Shown in pieces: positions 1 through 5,991 of a stretch of DNA of 8,094 nt. Origin of the DNA: a bacterium (GTDB taxonomy: Bacteria > Spirochaetota > UBA4802 > UBA5550); the NCBI GenBank assembly GCA_024224995.1, contig JAAENB010001198.1, forward strand, positions 1-8,094, written 5' to 3'. The position numbers were made by a program, and so were the translations under genes. The notes below the pieces were generated by a model. The model did no database searches, was not told the DNA's origin, and worked only from the letters and a program-made list of their open reading frames with translations. Numbering within the stretch: position 1 is the stretch's first letter; each line of letters opens with the position of its first letter.

Positions 1-54
1 CAGCTCGCAATACTATTTTGTTTCTGACGTATTTTTTCCCCGTTACACCGGGTC

Positions 55-227
55 GGTCGTGTCTCAATATACCGAAAAACGTAATCGGAATGTAACCCAT
101 GCCCGGAGCGATGCCTCGGCAGATTGTGAGGCTGTTTGAGCGGAGCGAGTTCCGAACATTCTGCCGAGGCATTGCTCCGGGCATTGGTTACATTCCGGGT
201 TCATATACCTTATACTAAGACGCGACC
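55..227. repeat. MITE-like long-hairpin element, copy 1
   Basis: This non-coding element of about 173 bp is shared with a second copy at 2343-2551. Its ends, 55-71 (GGTCGTGTCTCAATATA) and 211-227, are inverted and pair at about 15 of 17 positions, counting one G-T. Inside, 38-nt arms at 86-123 and 160-197 are nearly perfect reverse complements, leaving a 36-nt loop. The first 34 nt of that loop (124-157) are identical in the other copy, while the middle of the stem differs on both arms together. The flanks ACCGGGTC (47-54) and ACGGGGGC (228-235) match at 6 of 8 positions, possibly a decayed target duplication or chance. No transposase lies nearby, so it would have to move in trans. The short reading frame across it is a by-product of the hairpin. 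Confidence 0.75.
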
Positions 228-241
228 ACGGGGGCCGCACT

Positions 242-281
242 ATACTCACCCTGAGTATTTTAGCTTTATCTTAAATACTCA
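242..281. repeat. Alternative short hairpins sharing a TGAGTAT arm
   Basis: ATACTCA (242-248), TGAGTAT (252-258) and AATACTCA (274-281) lie in series. The middle arm can pair with the left arm through a 3-nt loop, or as a 9-bp stem (252-260 with 273-281) through a 12-nt loop. The two folds exclude each other. No T-tract follows on either strand and no gene start is close by, so no function is assigned. The rest of 228-363 is AT-rich with nothing recognisable. Confidence 0.35.
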
Positions 282-363
282 AGCTTAATATACTAATTAT
301 TTCCGAAAGAGTCAAGAGGATATGAGAAAAAATTTAAAAAAGATGTGTAGGATATATATATCA

Positions 364-438
364 GGAAAATTTCAATAGTAATTCTGAGGGGTGAAACAAG
401 AATATTTTCACCCCTCAGAATTACTATTGAAATTTTCC
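364..438 (-). terminator. Perfect 33-bp hairpin just after the ACT gene
   Basis: Arms 364-396 and 406-438 are exact reverse complements over 33 bp with a 9-nt loop. The hairpin begins 4 nt beyond the stop codon of the ACT gene on the minus strand, where a transcript end or a 3' stabilising stem is expected. It is much longer than a usual intrinsic terminator and is not followed at once by a U-tract: the first T-rich stretches on the minus strand lie about 25 nt further on. Terminator is therefore the positional best guess. A small mobile hairpin or an RNA-stability element fits as well. Confidence 0.5.
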
Positions 439-442
439 GGCT

Positions 443-871
443 CTACAGCAAATACAGTTCATTATCCGCGAGAACAGTAAACCCCGCGTCTTTAAGGACC
501 TTTTCAGTTCGCTGTACATTCTCTACCTGAAAAATGAAAACCGCTTCATCGCTCCCGCGTATGGTAAACCCATAGGCGTCCAGAACATTGATATCATTCT
601 CAGCTAAAAGTGACGCGGGTTTATGAAGTCCGCCCGGAGTGTCGTCCATTTTTACGGCAATTATTTCCTTCAGGGTTGCCGCGATACCATCCTCCTGAAG
701 AGCCTTACACCCATCGACCGGTTTTTCAAGAAGAAGTTTTATTATTCCGTAATCTCCCGTGTCAGAGATCGTTATGGCCCGGATATTGATGTTATTCTTT
801 TCAAGTACCCCGGTTATCCGGTTTATCTTCCCCGGTTTATTTTCCGCGAAAACAGAAACTTGCTGCGGCAT
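443..871 (-). CDS. Tandem ACT-domain protein, partner of PaaK-type ligase
   Basis: This 142-residue protein is two ACT domains and little else: roughly residues 3-60 and 70-142. Each carries the ligand-loop pattern that leads into the first ACT helix (NKPGKINRITGVLEKNNINI; DDTPGGLHKPASLLAENDINV shortened as DDTPGGLHKP). ACT domains usually bind amino acids or related small molecules, and stand-alone tandem ACT proteins of this kind are often found beside phenylacetate-CoA ligases. It follows paaK by 36 nt on the same strand, so the two are probably co-transcribed. Start choice: AGGAGG at 878-883 touches the upstream ATG (875-877) but lies 6 nt from the ATG at 869-871, so the inner start is preferred. 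The alternative adds Met-Lys. I infer a sensing or regulatory role for the ligase or its pathway; the ligand cannot be read from sequence. Confidence 0.88.
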   Translation of the reverse strand: MPQQVSVFAENKPGKINRITGVLEKNNINIRAITISDTGDYGIIKLLLEKPVDGCKALQEDGIAATLKEIIAVKMDDTPGGLHKPASLLAENDINVLDAYGFTIRGSDEAVFIFQVENVQRTEKVLKDAGFTVLADNELYLL

Positions 872-877
872 CTTCAT

Positions 878-883
878 CCTCCT
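878..883 (-). promoter_or_regulatory. Ribosome binding site deciding the ACT gene start
   Basis: The minus strand reads AGGAGG followed directly by ATGAAGATG. The first ATG has zero spacing, too close for normal initiation. The second has 6 nt, which is typical. This supports translation from 871 rather than 877. Confidence 0.75.
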
Positions 884-907
884 CTAAAAAACAGTTTGAA
901 GTTCGAT

Positions 908-2203
908 TTATATTTCCCTGTTGTCGATTACTCGTACTGCTTTTCCCGTGCTTGCGGGTAAAGAGCCGGGTTCAAGGAATTCAACTCTTGGGTTTATTAC
1001 AATCAGGGCTCTTAGTTCTTCTACGATTTTCCTGTTAAGCTCTTTTAATTCCGCAAGGTCTCCATGGAACATTTTGGAATAGAGTTCCACCTTAATATGC
1101 ATCCTGTCCAAACTTTCGTGCCGGTCAAGAACAATCTGGTAATTATTCCCCACTTCCGGGATCTTCATTAAAACAGACTCAATCTGCGACGGGAAAACAT
1201 TGACCCCGCCGACAATGAGCATATCATCGGTTCGTCCTTTGATCCGCTCAATTCTTCGATGCGTTCTGCCGCACTGGCAAACCTCGGGAATTATCCTGGT
1301 TAAGTCCCTGGTCCGGTAGCGGATAATCGGCATGGCTTCCCGGTTTATATGAGTCAGTACCAGCTCGCCCTCTTCCCCGTCGGGAAGCTGCTCCCCGGTT
1401 TCGGGATCTATTATTTCCGTAATATAAAAATCTTCCCAGATGTGCATACCGTTCCGGTGTATACATTCAAAAGCGACTCCGGGCCCGTTCATCTCGGAAA
1501 GCCCGTATGAATTATAGGCATCCAGCCCCCACTGCTCCTCAATCTTTTTCCGGACTCCTTCGGAATAGGGCTCTGCCCCGAGATAGGCTTTTTTAATCGT
1601 AAGATCGTGGGGGTCAACTCCGTGTTCTTTTATTACTTCAACCAGGTGGAGAGCGTAACTGGGTGTTATATGTATAACCGTGGAATAAAAATCTTCAATA
1701 AGCTGGATCTGCTTTAAACTGTTCCCCGTAGACGAAGGAATTACCATTGATCCGAGCCGTTCGGCACCGTAATGAAGCCCCAGGCCGCCGGTAAAGAGGC
1801 CATAACCCATCATATTCTGAAATATATCATCCCTGGTAGTGCCGGTGGCCATCATGCTTCTCGCCACCAGGCTCGCCCAATCGGATATGTCATTGGCAGT
1901 ATAAAAAATAACCGTAGACTTGCCTGTGGTGCCGGAAGAGGCGTGCATCCGCACAATATCACTTTGCGGCACTGCTACCATGCCGTTGGGATAACTTAAC
2001 CGAAGGTCGTTCTTGGTTGTAAAGGGAAGATCCCGGAGATTATCAAGAGATTTAATTTTGGAGATATCAACAGTATTGTCTTTAAAAACCTTGTTGTAAA
2101 AAGGCGTCCGCGACGCGGCTTCAAGGGTTTTTGTTAATTTTTTATATTGTAAATCCTCAAGAGACTTACGCTCAATTACTTCGACTTCTTTTTCCCAATA
2201 CAT
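908..2203 (-). CDS. paaK: Phenylacetate-CoA ligase (AMP-forming)
   Basis: A 431-residue cytoplasmic adenylating enzyme that activates phenylacetate or a related aryl acid to its CoA thioester using ATP. The family length is about 430-440, so it is complete. Visible motifs in order: P-loop SSGTTGKST (89-97), YGLSEMNGPG (233-242), the ATP-ribose Asp in RYRTRD (295-300), CQCGRTHRRI (309-318), hinge region GRTDDMLIVGGVNVFP (323-338) and the C-terminal catalytic Lys421 in STGKAVRV. The ATG at 2201-2203 is preceded by AAGGA 9 nt away. It is the first gene of an operon with the ACT-domain gene. In anaerobes such pairs often act with indolepyruvate/aryl-pyruvate oxidoreductase in aromatic amino-acid breakdown or synthesis, but no such gene is in this window. 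Substrate (phenylacetate, indoleacetate or another aryl acetate) is not resolved. Confidence 0.95.
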   Translation of the reverse strand: MYWEKEVEVIERKSLEDLQYKKLTKTLEAASRTPFYNKVFKDNTVDISKIKSLDNLRDLPFTTKNDLRLSYPNGMVAVPQSDIVRMHASSGTTGKSTVIFYTANDISDWASLVARSMMATGTTRDDIFQNMMGYGLFTGGLGLHYGAERLGSMVIPSSTGNSLKQIQLIEDFYSTVIHITPSYALHLVEVIKEHGVDPHDLTIKKAYLGAEPYSEGVRKKIEEQWGLDAYNSYGLSEMNGPGVAFECIHRNGMHIWEDFYITEIIDPETGEQLPDGEEGELVLTHINREAMPIIRYRTRDLTRIIPEVCQCGRTHRRIERIKGRTDDMLIVGGVNVFPSQIESVLMKIPEVGNNYQIVLDRHESLDRMHIKVELYSKMFHGDLAELKELNRKIVEELRALIVINPRVEFLEPGSLPASTGKAVRVIDNREI

Positions 2204-2232
2204 AATACAGTATCCTTGTCTAATTTACTTCG

Positions 2233-2261
2233 TAGATAAATATATATCCCTATTTTGTCAA
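2233..2261 (-). promoter_or_regulatory. Candidate sigma-70-type promoter for paaK-ACT
   Basis: On the minus strand a perfect TTGACA (2256-2261) is followed, after 17 nt, by TATCTA (2233-2238), a weak -10 with three consensus bases. This would start transcription near 2226, just before the AAGGA ribosome site (2213-2217). The -35 and spacing are good and the -10 poor, so it is a candidate only. Confidence 0.4.
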
Positions 2262-2323
2262 TAGAAAGTTGATCGGAGAAGAGAAATATGTGGGTGCGGC
2301 GGAGAGGACGTTTTTCTTTCTTC

Positions 2324-2344
2324 CCGGCAGCCGGAAACTGCCGG
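2324..2344. repeat. Short CCGGCA/TGCCGG inverted repeat at element edge
   Basis: CCGGCA (2324-2329) and TGCCGG (2339-2344) could form a 6-bp hairpin spanning the left edge of element copy 2. Part of it lies in the presumed target duplication, so it may simply be a feature of the insertion site. The adjacent 2262-2323 shows nothing else recognisable. Confidence 0.3.
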
Positions 2345-2561
2345 TCGTGTCTTAATATACCGAAAAACGTAATTCGGAATGTAAATTATGCCTGCCTGGA
2401 GTGATGCCTCGGCAGGTTGTGAGGCTGTTTGAGCGGAGCGAGTTCCGAACGTTCTGCAGAGGTATTACTCCAGGCAGGCATAATTTACATTCCGGGTTGA
2501 TATACCTTATATATGACGCATAATTTCTATTTCGGTATATTAATACACAACTCAAACTGCC
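2335..2561. mobile_element. MITE-like long-hairpin element, copy 2, with 8-bp direct repeats
   Basis: The element body is about 2343-2551. The terminal inverted repeats 2344-2365 and 2530-2551 match at 20 of 22 positions (core TTAATATACCGAAA). Internal arms 2375-2416 and 2453-2494 form a 42-bp near-perfect stem, and the loop starts with the same 34 nt (2417-2450) as copy 1. AAACTGCC occurs immediately to the left (2335-2342) and again at 2554-2561, two bases past the right repeat, which looks like an 8-bp target-site duplication. Compared with copy 1, the right side carries about 30 extra bases between the stem and the terminal repeat. No coding capacity is credible. It is a probable non-autonomous element moved by a transposase encoded elsewhere; the family is not identified. 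Confidence 0.75.
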
Positions 2562-2591
2562 TTCTAAAAATTGATCCAGTTTTAAATTAAA

Positions 2592-2622
2592 CTGACCGAT
2601 AAGTGTAGCGAGCGGGTATAGT
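2592..2622 (+). promoter_or_regulatory. Candidate promoter for the HEAT-membrane-hydrolase cluster
   Basis: TATAGT (2617-2622) matches five of six -10 bases. CTGACC (2592-2597) matches four of six -35 bases but with a 19-nt spacer, longer than ideal. A start near 2629 would leave a leader of about 30 nt before the ATG. It lies just outside the mobile element, so the element does not appear to supply it. Confidence 0.3.
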
Positions 2623-2660
2623 ACGCAGAAATATCCGTGGATTTATTAGAGGACCGTAAA

Positions 2661-4052
2661 ATGAAAATATTAAGAAATATAATAAGAAAAAAACCTTTTT
2701 GTGGGGTTTTTATCACACTTTGTTCTTTTTTGCTTGTTTTTAACACAGTTTTTCCTGAATATATAGCAGCCCGGAAGACTGAAACCGCAGAAACAACAAA
2801 AGATACTACTGAAACAACAACTGCCGATACGGCGGTTAAAAAAGATGAGAAAGAGGGTGAAAAAAAAGACGAAAAAAAAGAAGGGGAGAAAGACGAGAAA
2901 ATTAATGCCGATAAAACCACGCCAGGTTCCGATCCTGCGAAATCAGCAGAAGAAATAAAGAAAGAAAAAGAAGAACGGGATAAGATCGAGAAAAAAGTTG
3001 AATGGATAGAAACTACCCTGAGCTTTGGCATTCAAAAATCCAGAAAAGATGCCATAAACAGGATGCAGCTTATAAAAGATGAGTCCTTTAAACCCAGACT
3101 CGTTAAACTGCTCACAGACATCATTGAAAATGAGATCGATGTTGAAGTTATTATCAAAGCAATTACTATTGCCGGAGTTCTGGAGGCGAAAGAAACTATT
3201 CCCGCTATTACATCAAAAATAGACAATGAATCTGAAGATGTTCAAATTGCAGCTGTTTATGGTTTAAAAAAACTAAAAGCAGACGCGTCAAAAGATAAAT
3301 TAGTCGAAAAATTAAAAAATCAGGACATGACAAAAAACTCCAATTTAACCCTTGCCCTGCTCCATACACTGGGCGATTTCAAAGCTGTGGAACTGGTTAA
3401 ATTTGCCTCTGAGAAAATCGACGACACCAAAACCGACAAAGCCCTTCGTGAATCCCTGGTCCTGTTCCTTGGTCAAACAGAATCACCGGAACCGAAAGAT
3501 TTTCTAATTAAACTGTTTAAAGATGATGAAGAAAATCTCACTATCAGGGCATACGCGGTCAATTCCCTGGCAAAACTGGGCATCAAAGAAGCAAGCCCCG
3601 CCATCAATGAAGTTCTCAAACAAATCGACACTTTTCCCTTTAAGAGAAGGAAAAAATATTTTACCCTCAAAATCTACTCAGTTTCCGCCCTGGTTAAACT
3701 TGGTAATGAACAGGCCTATCCCCGGCTGTTGAACTCCCTGAAAAGCAATAATGCTTCCATTCGGCTTCGTGCGGTGAACCTAATAAAAGAATTAAAGGAT
3801 AAAAGAACTATTGACATTTTAAAATACAAAATGAAATATGATCCAAATACGAAAGTGAGAAAAGCTGCGGAGGAAGCCCTGAAAGAAATTGAAGGTGATG
3901 ATCCCGCTGCCGCAGAAACCGGGGATAAACCCGGAGAAGAAGCAGCCCCCCCTAACGGGGATAAGCCCGGAAAAGACGTAAAACCCCCTAACGGGGATAA
4001 GCCGGTTCCGGATAAGCCGGTAAAAAAAGCTGAAAAAGCTAATCAAAGTTAA
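2661..4052 (+). CDS. Secreted or membrane-anchored HEAT-repeat protein
   Basis: This 463-residue protein has a signal-like N-terminus: basic MKILRNIIRKK, a hydrophobic stretch at about 14-31, then PEYIAA, where cleavage or anchoring could occur. A Thr/Lys/Glu-rich linker (about 38-112) follows. Residues 115-411 form repeated helical pairs of HEAT type, for example around 143-175, 178-206, 275-306 and 341-376. The Pro/Gly/Lys tail contains three 12-residue units starting GDKP (421-456). HEAT arrays bind other proteins and have no catalysis of their own, so a scaffold outside the inner membrane is the likely role. The start is ATG 2661, because AGAGGA at 2648-2653 lies 7 nt upstream; the in-frame GTG at 2637 lacks such a site. 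It opens a three-gene cluster, with the next gene 24 nt downstream. The specific function is unknown. Confidence 0.85.
   Translation: MKILRNIIRKKPFCGVFITLCSFLLVFNTVFPEYIAARKTETAETTKDTTETTTADTAVKKDEKEGEKKDEKKEGEKDEKINADKTTPGSDPAKSAEEIKKEKEERDKIEKKVEWIETTLSFGIQKSRKDAINRMQLIKDESFKPRLVKLLTDIIENEIDVEVIIKAITIAGVLEAKETIPAITSKIDNESEDVQIAAVYGLKKLKADASKDKLVEKLKNQDMTKNSNLTLALLHTLGDFKAVELVKFASEKIDDTKTDKALRESLVLFLGQTESPEPKDFLIKLFKDDEENLTIRAYAVNSLAKLGIKEASPAINEVLKQIDTFPFKRRKKYFTLKIYSVSALVKLGNEQAYPRLLNSLKSNNASIRLRAVNLIKELKDKRTIDILKYKMKYDPNTKVRKAAEEALKEIEGDDPAAAETGDKPGEEAAPPNGDKPGKDVKPPNGDKPVPDKPVKKAEKANQS
3921..4028 (+). repeat. Three 36-bp coding repeats in the HEAT protein tail
   Basis: The 36-bp units start at 3921, 3957 and 3993 and encode GDKPGEEAAPPN, GDKPGKDVKPPN and GDKPVPDKPVKK. 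The DNA between the first and second junctions is closely repeated (CCCCTAACGGGGATAAGCC occurs twice, 36 bp apart) and is locally self-complementary (CCCC-TAAC-GGGG). In-frame repeats of this kind can change in number by slippage. Confidence 0.65.
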
Positions 4053-4076
4053 TTTAAGTTAATTAAAGAGTTCTAC

Positions 4077-4493
4077 ATGTATAGAAGTTCACAAGAAGAA
4101 AGAGACAGAAATAAAGAACGGATTAAAGGATTATTCATCCTGTCCGCCTTTACCATAGCTATTGCTGTTATTTCCCTTTTGGTTATGGATCTCGTTATCA
4201 TTCCGGTTACCCTCTTTGCCATACACCAAAAAGCGGCATTTAATGTCGCAATTAAATGGGGCGCTCTTTCATTTCTCCTGTTTTTATTGATTTACCCGTT
4301 TGTTAAAAAAATTATTTCTCTTGCTAAAGACGGACTCAAACCCGGAAAAATTATCCTGCATCTTCTACTAAAGACCCTTATGTATTTTACCACATTCTGT
4401 GTATTTCTTGCTCTTACTATCGTAAAAGTAATCCTTATATATTTCATCTTAGATACGAACAATTATTCGTTATATAAATTCATAAGTAATTAA
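4077..4493 (+). CDS. Small multi-pass membrane protein of unknown function
   Basis: The 138-residue product starts with a charged tail (residues 1-17, many Arg, Lys and Glu). It then has hydrophobic stretches at about 19-49 (long enough for two helices), 58-76 and 95-126 (also long), suggesting three to five membrane passes. A short Lys-rich loop lies between 77 and 92. I recognise no family motif. It sits 24 nt after the HEAT gene and 3 nt before the hydrolase gene, so all three are probably one transcript, and this protein may be the membrane partner of the neighbouring products. The ATG at 4077 follows AAAGAG by 6 nt, a modest ribosome site. That it is coding is supported by the tight packing and by the absence of a better frame. 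Confidence 0.75.
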   Translation: MYRSSQEERDRNKERIKGLFILSAFTIAIAVISLLVMDLVIIPVTLFAIHQKAAFNVAIKWGALSFLLFLLIYPFVKKIISLAKDGLKPGKIILHLLLKTLMYFTTFCVFLALTIVKVILIYFILDTNNYSLYKFISN

Positions 4494-4496
4494 AAA

Positions 4497-5435
4497 ATGG
4501 CTACAGCAGATTTCGATAAATATTTCCTTCAGCTTCCTCCTTTCGACAGAGAGGATAACTTTGATTCGTTCTGGCTAAAATCAATAGCTGAATTAAAAAA
4601 AATCCCCATTGAACCGGTGCTGAACAAAAACAGGAAAAAAACAAGCAGTAAGTTTGTTGTTTTTAATGTCTCTTTTAGAGGTTTTATGAAATCCCAGGTT
4701 ACCGGGGAGCTGCTTGTGCCCAAAAAGCAGAAAAAACCAAAAGTAATTATCGACATTCACGACTATAACAGCAGATCCGGCTATTCTCAGCAAATTCTGA
4801 ATGAAACTACCGCGTATCTCTTCCTTACGCTCCGAGGACACGATATCCTCCCCAAAGAAGAAGATATTGAAGCCGGCAGCCCGGGCTATCTCATTGAAAA
4901 TATCTATGACCTGGATACCTACTATGCCAAAGCTGTTTTCCTGGACGTGCTGCGGGCTATAGATATGCTCAGGCTCGTGCAAGAGCTTAATTGCGGCTCC
5001 ATTGGCGTTATCGGCAAAGGATTTGGTGCCGCTGCCGCCATATTCGCGGCCTCATTTTCCGACAGAATTACCGCTCTTGTTCTGGACACCCCTTCTTTTT
5101 GCCATCTTTCTGTTAGCCAGAATATTTCCACCAGTGATGCCGCGAACGAGATCAATGAATTTATTGCTGCCAAGCGCGGAAAAAAGAAACAAATAAAAAC
5201 AAACCTCTCCTACTTCGACGCCCTTAACTTCGGCGACAAGATCCGAATTCCCGTTCTTGCCACTGTTGGATTTAAAGATACCCTGGCTCCGCCTGAGTGT
5301 ATTTTTGGACTGTTTAATAACCTTTTATGTGAAAAAATCCTCGAAGTCTACCCCGACGGCGGCCACGAAGCCGGAGGGCAAAAGCAGTATCAAAAATCGA
5401 TCAAGTGGCTCGTGGAGCAGATTGAGACGGAGTAA
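4497..5435 (+). CDS. AXE1/CE7-type alpha/beta hydrolase lacking the nucleophile Ser
   Basis: The 312 residues match acetyl-xylan/cephalosporin esterase (CE7) architecture in length and motif order: NFDSFW (21-26), the G-x-L-x-P strand GELLVP (70-75), HDY (88-90) where CE7 has HGY, RGH (113-115) for the family RGQ, the nucleophile elbow at 173-177, VGFKDTLAPP (257-266) and GGHE (288-291). CE7 enzymes deacetylate xylo-oligosaccharides and cephalosporins with a Ser-Asp-His triad. Here Asp261 and His290 are present, but the elbow reads GKGFG, with GGA (Gly175) in place of Ser. It is therefore probably not a normal esterase and may bind a ligand or partner. There is no signal peptide, so it is likely cytoplasmic. 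The start is 3 nt after the membrane-protein stop with no Shine-Dalgarno sequence, suggesting translational coupling. The last 35 bp overlap the convergent ATPase remnant. Confidence 0.88.
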   Translation: MATADFDKYFLQLPPFDREDNFDSFWLKSIAELKKIPIEPVLNKNRKKTSSKFVVFNVSFRGFMKSQVTGELLVPKKQKKPKVIIDIHDYNSRSGYSQQILNETTAYLFLTLRGHDILPKEEDIEAGSPGYLIENIYDLDTYYAKAVFLDVLRAIDMLRLVQELNCGSIGVIGKGFGAAAAIFAASFSDRITALVLDTPSFCHLSVSQNISTSDAANEINEFIAAKRGKKKQIKTNLSYFDALNFGDKIRIPVLATVGFKDTLAPPECIFGLFNNLLCEKILEVYPDGGHEAGGQKQYQKSIKWLVEQIETE

Positions 5436-5991
5436 GACTGTTGAACTGCGCTTCCAGCACCAATCCAAGCGCCATTAATTCCTCATTATTATCATTATAA
5501 TCAAGAACGCTTATGCCTCCGTCTGCTTTTTTCAGCAGCCGAACGCTTTCTTTCTTTGCTGCCGAAACCACATGAGGCGAGTGAGTTCCTACGATTATCT
5601 GGTTATTCTTCCCAACAGTCTCGTAGACCTTTAATATTTTCTGCTGCCACGATGGATGAAGAGAAATTTCCGGTTCATCCACCAGGATAATTGAATTGTT
5701 CGCCTCAACCATTTTCAGGGCCATGATCCGAAAAAAGAGCTGTTTTTCCCCGGAAGAAAGCCCTGTTATATTAAACTCTTTTCCCGAAGAGTTTGTGAAG
5801 ATGGGCATTCGTGAGCCGTCGGTTCTTAATCCCTTGAGCCATACACTCAAGTCCAGCTTCTCAAAAATAGAATTGATTTCATTACAGGCTTTTTCTATGG
5901 ATACTTTTGGAGGGGTATCCTGGTTCTGGTAGATTTCCCGGTCAATGTAGGTCGCGAAATAGTTGGGAGCGCCTGTTCTTCCGTTTCTCCT
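5401..5991 (-). pseudogene. 3' remnant of an ABC/AAA-type ATPase, no N-terminal half
   Basis: This frame is open from a TGA at 5992-5994 down to the stop at 5401-5403 (196 codons) with no ATG near its beginning. It encodes only the back half of an SMC/RecF-like ATPase: signature LSSGEKQLFF, Walker B IILVDEPE, D-loop SLHP and switch His in GTHSP. The Walker A half is absent. Recognisable family-like sequence begins around NYFATYIDREIY (about 5940-5975), right where the upstream OLD gene stops resembling its own family. The minimal product from TTG 5848-5850 would be 149 residues and could not bind ATP normally. The 3' end overlaps the hydrolase gene by 35 bp, so its own tail may also be lost. 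Relatives include ATPases of defence systems, but which one cannot be told. It is best read as a broken gene. Confidence 0.7.

Noticed and set aside
64..249. Minus-strand reading frame across element copy 1, similar to one at 2352-2555 and ending in the same RFSVY
   Set aside because: The similarity comes from the shared repeat. Both frames run through a near-perfect hairpin and differ in ways that keep base pairing rather than protein sequence.
623..961. Plus-strand frame of 112 codons across ACT and paaK
   Set aside because: It covers two well-supported minus-strand genes and their junction and shows no family motifs.
2637..2660. GTG start 24 bp upstream for the HEAT protein
   Set aside because: The ATG at 2661 has AGAGGA at proper spacing and begins a standard basic signal-peptide n-region. 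The GTG has no ribosome site.
2582..3031. Serine/phenylalanine-rich minus-strand reading frame
   Set aside because: It is the antisense of the Lys/Glu-rich linker of the HEAT gene, so its composition is a mirror artefact.
5895..5991. Programmed frameshift joining the OLD ATPase to the downstream ATPase frame
   Set aside because: No slippery heptamer was seen, and the product would carry two ABC-type ATPase back halves, the second without its front half. A deletion scar explains it more simply.
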